Below, piece by piece: positions 8,561-15,121 of a DNA stretch of 64,000 nucleotides. How positions within the stretch are numbered: the stretch's first letter is position 1; each line of letters opens with the position of its first letter. The position numbers and the translations under genes were made by a program. The DNA comes from an uncultured Bacteroidales bacterium (GTDB lineage Bacteria; Bacteroidota; Bacteroidia; Bacteroidales; Paludibacteraceae). The notes under the pieces are model-generated. The model did no database searches. It worked only from the letters and a program-made list of their open reading frames with translations, and was not told the DNA's origin. The stretch lies in NCBI GenBank assembly GCA_900319005.1, contig ONMV01000015.1, positions 24,748 to 88,747 on the forward strand, in the 5' to 3' direction.

Positions 8561-9418
8561 TTATAAAAAATGACGTGTATGGACAAATAATGGGAATTTA
8601 TTAATACTTACATATTCCATCATCAATTTATAGTATTTTCTAATAATCTCTCTTTGAGGACTATTATTGGAATAATCATTTATCTTTAAACCTAGAGATT
8701 CTAATACTTGTAAATTTATGGGACGTCCATGTGTTTTCCATTTTGTATAATCTCCTAATTCTTTTGCTATGTGCTCTGCCTTTTCTGTCTTCTCCGCATC
8801 TGTGACATCGGATAGGTCCTTGTGTTTCGTCCAGCTCTTGAACTTGTACTTAACAAGCCATTCTTTTAATAATGTGATTGTTAATTCACGAGCTTGCTCG
8901 TACCCTTTTAGTTCAGCCAAATCGAAATCTTTTAATATAAGAAATTCAGCCTGAGTTAATGTATTTGCTTGCGCTTTTGATATTAATTCGGCGATTTTGT
9001 CTAAATATCCCAATGCGGGAACATATTTGCCGTCTTTATTTGGAACTTGTGGATCTATGGGGCCTAAAACAGAAAAATAATCCATCCAAATTTCATCACC
9101 ACTCATGCAGAAAATTGTGCCAGCACTATAGGCGTAATCCGGAACTATGAAGATAACTCTTTTATAGTTATGTCGAATAATATTTACATATCGTTCTACA
9201 ACCGTAGCACTTCCGCCATTTGTAGTCAACACAACGATTAAAGTCTCATGTTTTTTCTCTACAGCAAGTTGCTCTACTATTGACAGAAACTGATTTTCAG
9301 GTCCCTCGTGTATGGGACCTGTAAAAACTAACACATCAGCAGTCAACTGCTTCTCTAATTCTAAAAGAGCAGAGTCCAAAGCTTCTTTTAAAATACTGCT
9401 AACAGAAGATGTTTCCAT
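8561..9418 (-). CDS. SDH-type serine protease (ClpP/crotonase fold)
   Basis: A 285-residue protein like the serine dehydrogenase proteinase family (SDH_protease, related to ClpP and SppA). LTTNGGSATVVERY (about residues 64-77) is the oxyanion-side glycine loop, and DYAYSAGTIFCMSGDEIWMD (about residues 94-113) carries the likely catalytic serine in YSAGT (Ser98). The following FSVLGPIDPQ is conserved in this family. A short hydrophobic N-terminal region exists but no clear signal peptide, so it may act at the cytoplasmic membrane face. It probably cleaves a membrane or partner protein. Gene neighbours (STAS-like protein upstream, two small unknown genes downstream) suggest a regulated proteolysis module. 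AT-rich compared with the surrounding genome, a sign of transfer. Confidence 0.8.
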   Translation of the reverse strand: METSSVSSILKEALDSALLELEKQLTADVLVFTGPIHEGPENQFLSIVEQLAVEKKHETLIVVLTTNGGSATVVERYVNIIRHNYKRVIFIVPDYAYSAGTIFCMSGDEIWMDYFSVLGPIDPQVPNKDGKYVPALGYLDKIAELISKAQANTLTQAEFLILKDFDLAELKGYEQARELTITLLKEWLVKYKFKSWTKHKDLSDVTDAEKTEKAEHIAKELGDYTKWKTHGRPINLQVLESLGLKINDYSNNSPQREIIRKYYKLMMEYVSINKFPLFVHTRHFL

Positions 9419-9518
9419 TCTTGTTAAATTTATTTAAAAAGGCAAATAACATTCAACTTTTCATAGTGGAAGAGATCGTTGTAACTCGAAAGTGTCCCTC
9501 TCTAGGCCCTTACACGGA

Positions 9519-9809
9519 TTATACAATCGTAAAATGGCGACGCTGGAGCGCTGTTAAAACACCTTCTGACGCTATAGGATTTAAGCCACGGAAAGTAGTG
9601 CGGCTTTTTAATTCGGAAAGTGGCATAGTAAGCAATAGCTTGGCTATACACTCATCGGCAAATGAATTGCTAACTACGTTTACACCCGTAAAATCGAGTT
9701 CAACACGCTCATCTTGTTCCAATAACGGTATCAATTGCTCACGCACGCGTTTCCCTAAACGACGCGTGCCGAGATTTTCTCCATATTCTCTAAAGCTGAA
9801 TGTTACCAT
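9519..9809 (-). CDS. STAS-like (DUF4325) domain protein
   Basis: A 96-residue single-domain protein matching the DUF4325/STAS-like pattern: YGENLGTRRLGKRVREQL near the N-terminus, VELDFTGVNVVSNSFADE (about residues 36-53) and a C-terminal RHFTIV strand. STAS-like proteins bind partner proteins in switch modules, such as anti-anti-sigma pairs; DUF4325 proteins are often coded next to ATPases or HTH proteins. Here it is the first gene after a strong promoter (9836-9867) and leads the SDH protease operon, so it may control or recruit the protease. The gap to the protease gene is 100 bp with no terminator seen. Confidence 0.78.
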   Translation of the reverse strand: MVTFSFREYGENLGTRRLGKRVREQLIPLLEQDERVELDFTGVNVVSNSFADECIAKLLLTMPLSELKSRTTFRGLNPIASEGVLTALQRRHFTIV

Positions 9810-9835
9810 TTCTTAATCTTAGCAACTTTCGGCTG

Positions 9836-9867
9836 CAAAGTTACTGCTTTTTTTTGATATATGCAAG
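9836..9867 (-). promoter_or_regulatory. Promoter of the STAS-like/protease operon
   Basis: On the minus strand: CTTG (9867-9864), 20 bp, TAACTTTG (9843-9836). The transcript would start about 20 bp before the STAS-like start codon. No other TAnnTTTG box was seen before the three downstream genes. Confidence 0.75.
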
Positions 9868-9896
9868 GGTATTGTCGTAAAAATCGAGTTTGCACA

Positions 9897-9927
9897 AAAA
9901 AATCTGCACTTTTGATGCAGATTTTTT
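9897..9927 (-). terminator. Intrinsic terminator (works in both directions)
   Basis: AAAAAATCTGCA (9897-9908) pairs with TGCAGATTTTTT (9916-9927) around a 7-base loop. The A/T flanks give a T-run on either strand. It separates the broken antirepressor gene from the accessory operon. Confidence 0.8.
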
Positions 9928-10078
9928 CTTTCTCCTTTTCCGGAGTGCCTGAAAGCACCGATCGGAGAGGGACGATTTCTTATTTCGCCATAAGCGGGAT
10001 TTTGTTATTTTACATGTTTTAGGATATTATCAGTATCAATGCTCAAATGTGCGATTCAACTTATTGCGTATGGGTCAT

Positions 10079-10896
10079 CTATTTATCTTCTTTATCCTCG
10101 AATGGTAATTCTTTCGCTTTGCCTTTTTCTTCTATCGGACGGATGTGGTCAGAAGCGCGTTCGGATGAGATGACGGAATGACCTAAACGACTCTCGATGT
10201 CTGCGCGGGCGTTGCGAGCGACCTCGCCACCTTCTTTGGCTGTTTGGCGGCTCTGAGCCATGCCTTTGGGATTGCGCTGACGGGATATTTCCGTCGCAGT
10301 CACTTCGGCAAGCGTGTTTAGCGCCAGTTCTACATTCGTCATGTTATCACGCAGGTTCTCTTTGGTCAGACCTTTGTGGTGTTTGTATTCACCGGTAGTC
10401 ATGCCGCTCCAGGCCTGCGTGAGGACATTTGTGAGAATTGCAAAATCCGTCTGCTCCGTAATACCTGCACGATGCCATTCATCCGTCAACTCTTTGCGCA
10501 TCTCAATGGAGCGCATTCTTTCGTTAATCCATTTGTCGGAATAACCTTGGCGGCGATAATCCTCCACTGCCATTTGGAAGGTCAGTTCCGGATCAATCAT
10601 CTGGTCTATGCGCTGCTCACCTAACTTTGCCAACCACTGTTTGACAGGCTCGGCTTTCTTGGATGGAACAGACTGAATGAGACGGAAAATACCTTGTAAA
10701 TCAGCGGCTTGAACTTTTCTCTGTTTCCCATCAAAAGCTCTCATTTCAACAGGGGTACAAATTGTACCCCACTTGGAATCTAATTCCGGATCACGTGCGC
10801 GCATTTTCTTAATGTATTGCTTGGCACTTGCTCGGCATCCCAGACGATGCGGACACGCTTTCCTTCAAAGAGTTGTATAGCAAAATTATCGTCCAT
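10079..10896 (-). pseudogene. BRO/DinD-type phage antirepressor-like gene, disrupted near the 5' end
   Basis: The open frame 10079-10804 encodes 241 residues with IFRLIQSVPSKKAEPVKQWL and the downstream helical part typical of BRO-N (prophage antirepressor / DinD-like) proteins. The same frame continues upstream of its first ATG as AKQYIKKMRARDPEL, which is also family sequence. The true N-terminus, MDDNFAIQLFEGKRVRIVWD, begins at ATG 10896 in another frame. The two parts meet near 10835-10840, and about 20-25 residues normally between them (the FSVVDVV...L segment) are missing. So a small deletion with frameshift has broken the DNA-binding domain. It could be a relic of a prophage. A shorter product from 10804 may still be made. 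Confidence 0.7.
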
Positions 10897-10911
10897 CGTT
10901 TTGTGGTATTC

Positions 10912-12921
10912 TTATAGTAATTTCTTTACTTGGTCGTAAACGTTCTGGGCGGTGAAGCCGAGTTTTTCGTCAAGGACTTTGTACGGAGCGGAGAAGCCAA
11001 AGGAGTTGAGACCCCAGATAGCACCGTTTTCGCCCACGAGACCTTCGAGCGTGCAAGGCAGGCCAGCGGTCATACCGAAACGCTTAACGCCTTTCGGAAG
11101 AACGGATTCTTGGTACTCTTTCGGTTGCTCACGGAAGAGACCTTCGGACGGAACGCTGACGATCTGCAAGCGGATTCCCTCTTTACGGAGGAGTTCTGCG
11201 CCGGCAAGCAGGGTCGAAACCTCGGAGCCGGAAGCCAAGAGGACTACTTGCGGATTCTCGTCTTGGCTCACGATGTACGCACCTTTGCGGAAGCCTTCGA
11301 GATTGACGTTTGGAACAGGAGCTATGTCCTGACGGCTGAGGATAAGGGCTGTCGGTGTGTCGTTGTTCTCCATTGCTAAACGCCAAGCGAGAGTTGTCTC
11401 TTCGGCATCAGCCGGACGGAGAACGAGCATGGACGGTTTGCCGGAATGGTTATGCAGTTTCTCCATGAGACGGATCTGTGCCTCTTGCTCTACCGGTTCG
11501 TGGGTCGGTCCGTCTTCGCCGACACGGAACGCGTCGTGGCTCCAGATGAATTTCACCGGCAGTTCCATGAGCGCCGCCATACGAACCGCGGGTTTCATGT
11601 AGTCGCTGAAGACGAAGAACGTACCGCACGCAGGGATGATACCGCCGTGAAGCGCCATTCCGATCATCACGCACGCCATGGTGAGTTCGGACACACCGGC
11701 TTGCAGGAACTGACCGGAGAAATCGCCTTTCTTGAAGGCGTGCGTTTTCTTGAGGAAACCATCGGTCTTGTCGGAGTTCGAGAGGTCCGCGGAAGAAACA
11801 ATCATATTACCCACATTCTCAGCGAGGAAGGAGAGTACTACGCCGCTTGCGTTACGGGTAGCCGCTCCGGCTTTCTGCTGAATGAGAGACCAGTCGATGC
11901 AGGGCGTTTCGCCGGACATGAAGGTCTCATATTCATTGGCAGCCTGCGGATTAGCCTGCTTCCAAGTGTAGTATGCCTCGTATTTCTTGTTGCACAACTC
12001 ACGCAGTTCAGCCGCACGGTCGTCGTACAGTTTCTTTACTTCCGGGAATATTTGGAACGGGTCTTCGGGGTTGCCTCCGAGATGTTCGATGGTCTTCTCG
12101 AAGGACGCTCCGGCTTTGGAGAGCGGGGCTCCGTGGGTAGAACATTTGCCTTCCCAGTTAGCACCTTCTGCTGTTACACAACCTTTACCCATCGTAGTAT
12201 GACCGATGATGAGCGACGGTTCGCCTTTATGGGCTTTCGCTTTGATGAGCGCCTCGCGGATAGCGTCCGGATCGTTGCCCGGGATCTCCTGTACGTACCA
12301 ACCCCACGCTTTGTATTTGGCGGCCACATCTTCGGATGTCACTTCGCCGCAACCCGTCGAGAGCTGAATCGTATTCGAGTCATAGAACATGACGAGGTTG
12401 TCGAGTCCGAGGTGTCCTGCCAAACGTCCTGCTCCTTGCGAGATCTCCTCCTGCACACCACCATCAGAGATGAACGCATAGATGGTCGGGTTATGAATCT
12501 CGCCGTAACGCTGATTGAACCACTTGGCAGCGATGGCTGCTCCGACAGCGAAGGTATGTCCCTGTCCGAGCGGACCGGAGGTATTCTCAATCATTCGCTC
12601 TATCTCACGCTCCGGGTGTCCGGGCGTAACCGAACCCCACTGACGGAGGTTCTTGAGGTCTTCGAGCGTGAACTTGCCTGCCAGACAGAGCTGTCCGTAA
12701 AGCATCGGAGCCATGTGTCCGGGATCCAAGAAGAAGCGGTCACGCGCTTCCCAACCCGGGTTCTCCGGATCATATTCAAGGAACTCACTAAAGAGCACAT
12801 TGATAAAATCTGCTCCACCCATAGCTCCGCCCGGGTGACCACTCTTTGCTTTTTCTACTGCTGCGGCAGCCAGGATACGAATGTTATCCGCTGCACGATT
12901 CAAAATTTGTGTCTTGTTCAT
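10912..12921 (-). CDS. tkt: Transketolase
   Basis: A 669-residue thiamine-diphosphate enzyme that moves two-carbon units between sugar phosphates in the pentose phosphate pathway. KSGHPGGAMGGADFINVLFS (about residues 26-45) is the ThDP/substrate N-terminal motif, GAGRLAGHLGLDNLVMFYDS the diphosphate-binding part, and IWSHDAFRVGEDGPTHEPVE the pyrimidine-binding domain signature. Length is usual for the family. The start at 12921 is preceded by an AT-rich stretch without a perfect TAnnTTTG box. Downstream (left) lies the broken antirepressor gene, only 15 bp away. Confidence 0.97.
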   Translation of the reverse strand: MNKTQILNRAADNIRILAAAAVEKAKSGHPGGAMGGADFINVLFSEFLEYDPENPGWEARDRFFLDPGHMAPMLYGQLCLAGKFTLEDLKNLRQWGSVTPGHPEREIERMIENTSGPLGQGHTFAVGAAIAAKWFNQRYGEIHNPTIYAFISDGGVQEEISQGAGRLAGHLGLDNLVMFYDSNTIQLSTGCGEVTSEDVAAKYKAWGWYVQEIPGNDPDAIREALIKAKAHKGEPSLIIGHTTMGKGCVTAEGANWEGKCSTHGAPLSKAGASFEKTIEHLGGNPEDPFQIFPEVKKLYDDRAAELRELCNKKYEAYYTWKQANPQAANEYETFMSGETPCIDWSLIQQKAGAATRNASGVVLSFLAENVGNMIVSSADLSNSDKTDGFLKKTHAFKKGDFSGQFLQAGVSELTMACVMIGMALHGGIIPACGTFFVFSDYMKPAVRMAALMELPVKFIWSHDAFRVGEDGPTHEPVEQEAQIRLMEKLHNHSGKPSMLVLRPADAEETTLAWRLAMENNDTPTALILSRQDIAPVPNVNLEGFRKGAYIVSQDENPQVVLLASGSEVSTLLAGAELLRKEGIRLQIVSVPSEGLFREQPKEYQESVLPKGVKRFGMTAGLPCTLEGLVGENGAIWGLNSFGFSAPYKVLDEKLGFTAQNVYDQVKKLL

Positions 12922-12970
12922 AATATTTAGAGATATAATTTTTGCCTAACTTTCCTGTAACCCAAGCCTT

Positions 12971-13003
12971 GACTGTCGGTTGACCGTCGTTTGACCGTCG
13001 TTC
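12971..13003. repeat. Three 11-bp tandem repeats (GACCGTCGTTT type)
   Basis: GACTGTCGGTT, GACCGTCGTTT and GACCGTCGTTC in a row, followed by a weaker fourth copy. They fill most of the 122-bp spacer between the outer membrane protein gene and tkt. Confidence 0.8.
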
Positions 13004-13043
13004 AAAGACCGTAATTTGGCAGTGTTTGGAGAGGGTTGTAAAA

Positions 13044-13673
13044 TTAAAATTTCCAGCCGATGTGGTAACTGAGTCCCCACGCGGTGTCCCCTCGGAAACC
13101 GAATCCCGGTACATAAACAGGTGCCATCTGTTCAGCGGTTAGTCCTTCGGCTTGGCGTGTGAACATGATTTTAAGCCTTCCTTGCCATCCCATGTATAAG
13201 CCTCCTTGCACATTTGAGCGTTTATTTTCCCATATTTGCACCTGACATCCCAAAACGACTTCTCCCCAACAATCGGCTCTTTTGGGCTGAAAAGCAGAAG
13301 CAATTCGAACTCCCACGAGGAGTGCGTGTGGCGATTCGGGATGTCGTTTCAAAGGGTTGATGTCGCATCCCACGCGGAAGAATCCTCCGTATGCGTTATA
13401 TCGGATACTATCGCCTCTTTCTGCCTTTCCTCCTCCGACTCCAGCTTCGATCGTCGGATAGAAGCGTTTTGCCAAACGGACGTTAGCCGCCAATTCAATT
13501 TGTTGCATGCGTCCATTGTTTAGAGCGGCTTCCAAAGCCGCAGCTCCCAGGTCGAGTTTCAACGTGACTCCCTGATATACAGAAGGTTTCTTTACCTCGG
13601 TAGTGTCCGCCGCCCAAAGCCCGACGCACAGGACCAACAAGAGCACTATGTTACATAAGCGTTTTCGCCTCAT
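13044..13673 (-). CDS. Secreted beta-rich outer membrane protein, DUF6048-like
   Basis: 209 residues with a signal peptide (about residues 1-21, LCNIVLLLVLCVGLWAADT) and a body of alternating hydrophobic strands ending in aromatic WKF, typical of small outer membrane barrels. It resembles the DUF6048 proteins of Bacteroidales, whose function is unknown. It overlaps the preceding gene (13651-14181) by 23 bp, so the two are probably translated together. Confidence 0.6.
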   Translation of the reverse strand: MRRKRLCNIVLLLVLCVGLWAADTTEVKKPSVYQGVTLKLDLGAAALEAALNNGRMQQIELAANVRLAKRFYPTIEAGVGGGKAERGDSIRYNAYGGFFRVGCDINPLKRHPESPHALLVGVRIASAFQPKRADCWGEVVLGCQVQIWENKRSNVQGGLYMGWQGRLKIMFTRQAEGLTAEQMAPVYVPGFGFRGDTAWGLSYHIGWKF

Positions 13674-14181
13674 TCTTCAGTTCCTCAAGCGCTTTATCAG
13701 TGGGGGTAGTACCATTGGAGGCATAAGCAGTCAGCAATGCCGTGGCATAATTCTGTGCTGTAGCATCGGGAGGCAGTTGTGCGGCGATAGAGATGACGAA
13801 AGCCGCCATTTGGTCACGCGAAGAGATAATAAGATCCCACACCTCGTCGCTGACATACACCTGCTGGCTTTGGTTATGGTCAAACTCCGCACGGATAGTT
13901 TGCAACATATATTGCTGCATCTGACCAATTGACCAAGTAGTCATGGCGTCCGGTTCCTTAGCGCGGAGCTCCATCAACATATGCTCAGGTTTGGTACGCT
14001 CCAACAATAACGCCAAGCGCTCATAAGCCCGCAAACGAATAGGGGAGATTGTCTTCTGACTTTCCTTTTTCAACTCCCATTGACGTTTACGTTCCTCATT
14101 ACGGAACTGCGAGTACTGGATCATCCAGAACCCGAAAATCATCACCACAACAATTAGAATAATCAGCATTGTAGTTGTCAT
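13651..14181 (-). CDS. Conserved Bacteroidota membrane-anchored protein (DUF7935-like)
   Basis: 176 residues from the ATG at 14181. An N-terminal transmembrane helix (about residues 4-22, TMLIILIVVVMIFGFWMI) is followed by a basic linker and a soluble helical domain with SPIRLRAYERLALLLERTKP and TIRAEFDHNQSQQVYVS, a pattern I know from an uncharacterised but widely conserved Bacteroidota family. An upstream ATG at 14250 is rejected because the promoter at 14210-14241 lies between it and 14181. Function unknown. Confidence 0.75.
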   Translation of the reverse strand: MTTTMLIILIVVVMIFGFWMIQYSQFRNEERKRQWELKKESQKTISPIRLRAYERLALLLERTKPEHMLMELRAKEPDAMTTWSIGQMQQYMLQTIRAEFDHNQSQQVYVSDEVWDLIISSRDQMAAFVISIAAQLPPDATAQNYATALLTAYASNGTTPTDKALEELKNEAKTLM

Positions 14182-14209
14182 CTTTCTTTTCCTTTCACCT
14201 TTGCGGCTG

Positions 14210-14241
14210 CAAAGGTAGTAAAAAAAAATGACATGTGCAAA
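14210..14241 (-). promoter_or_regulatory. Promoter for the 14181 gene and downstream outer membrane gene
   Basis: On the minus strand: TTTG (14241-14238), 20 bp, TACCTTTG (14217-14210). Fixes the start codon at 14181. Confidence 0.8.
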
Positions 14242-14242
14242 T

Positions 14243-15073
14243 TTATTCAAACTTTTTGTTGGCTTTGTGTGCGGAGCGTTGCGTAAGGCGTTGTTGAGAA
14301 CGCGTCATGTGCGGATTTCTGTAATGATTCCGACGCACATCGCGGCCAGTAATGATCTCATACCACACACAAGCTGCGGTATATCGACCATAGACATAAT
14401 TAAGATGATACCCATCGCGACAGAGAGAATCTCCTAATTTGGTTGCCCTTGCGTTTTGGATCGCCAAACCGCAGGGAATGAGTTTTAGTTGAGAATTGAA
14501 GATTGACAATTGATAATTAGCCGTATCCATCACATACTGCGTGCAAGCAACGATGGAGTCCCACATCTCGGTTTGAGAGTTGTGATAGCGAGGATAAGCG
14601 GGGTGTTTGGCGTCTTGGCTGTATGCCCAAGTCTGCATCCAACAGAGTTGGGTTTGGGGCTGATAAGCAAGGACGGTATCGATAAGGAGTGAGAGCCAAG
14701 GCTCGTAAGAAGAACGGATACCGGAGTCGTGGCTCGCCTGTTGGAGGGAAATGAAATCATACTTGCCGTCACGGAGTGCTTGGCGGAGCGAGATGGTGTC
14801 TTTGACAAGACGAAACCTTTCCCCATCCCTCTCATAAAGAGAGGGAGAAAGGTTTGTACAAACACGATGGGAATAGGCGGCGGTGTCTTTTTGCAGGAAC
14901 TCAGCATGTTGCTGCAGCGAACAACCGCCATAATAGAGGTTGTGGACCTCGACCTCAATACCTTTCGCGTCGCAGAGCGGCACGAGTTCCTGCTCTACTG
15001 CATCCCAAGAGAAGGAGTTTCCGATGCATAATACTCGGATAGCGAGTAATATAGTTAAAATGGTGCTTTGCAC
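14243..15073 (-). CDS. DUF4886 (SGNH-hydrolase-like) protein
   Basis: 276 residues starting with GTG at 15073. LCIGNSFSWDAVEQEL (about residues 15-30) with the block I serine, YYGGCSLQQH and the C-terminal DGYHLN (catalytic Asp/His block) fit DUF4886, a group of SGNH-type esterases or lipases. Such proteins probably de-esterify glycans. The signal peptide is very short and merges with the first strand. The coding sequence carries two in-frame repeat insertions: a GC-rich palindrome (14813-14855, giving NLSPSLYERDGER) and a heptamer run (14483-14520, giving NYQLSIFNSQLK), both absent from the family consensus as I know it. Confidence 0.75.
   Translation of the reverse strand: MQSTILTILLAIRVLCIGNSFSWDAVEQELVPLCDAKGIEVEVHNLYYGGCSLQQHAEFLQKDTAAYSHRVCTNLSPSLYERDGERFRLVKDTISLRQALRDGKYDFISLQQASHDSGIRSSYEPWLSLLIDTVLAYQPQTQLCWMQTWAYSQDAKHPAYPRYHNSQTEMWDSIVACTQYVMDTANYQLSIFNSQLKLIPCGLAIQNARATKLGDSLCRDGYHLNYVYGRYTAACVWYEIITGRDVRRNHYRNPHMTRSQQRLTQRSAHKANKKFE
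14483..14520. repeat. Heptamer run inside the DUF4886 gene
   Basis: On the coding strand five 7-bp units: ATTATCA, ATTGTCA, ATCTTCA, ATTCTCA, ACTAAAA. Read in frame as NYQLSIFNSQLK. Confidence 0.85.
14813..14855. repeat. GC-rich palindromic element inside the DUF4886 gene
   Basis: AAACCTTTC and CCCTCTC pair with GAGAGGG and GAAAGGTTT around ATAAA, 43 bp in total. Coding strand reads SPSLYERDGE, similar to peptides at the other palindromes. Confidence 0.85.
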
Positions 15074-15121
15074 GTTAAAGAGTTAAAATGGTTTTTATTT
15101 TATAAAAACGTTAAACAATTA
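15073..15121. repeat. Dispersed GTTAAAATGG repeat, copy 1
   Basis: Begins at the DUF4886 GTG and ends in the polA stop codon. Contains GTTAAAATGGTTTTT, a small AT palindrome and AAAAACGTTAAA. A second copy with the same order lies at 46149-46203. Confidence 0.65.

Noticed and set aside
595-9975. Shared 12-mer GGAGAGGGACGA at about 605 and 9962
   Set aside because: A shared 12-mer is expected by chance many times in 64 kb; flanks do not match.
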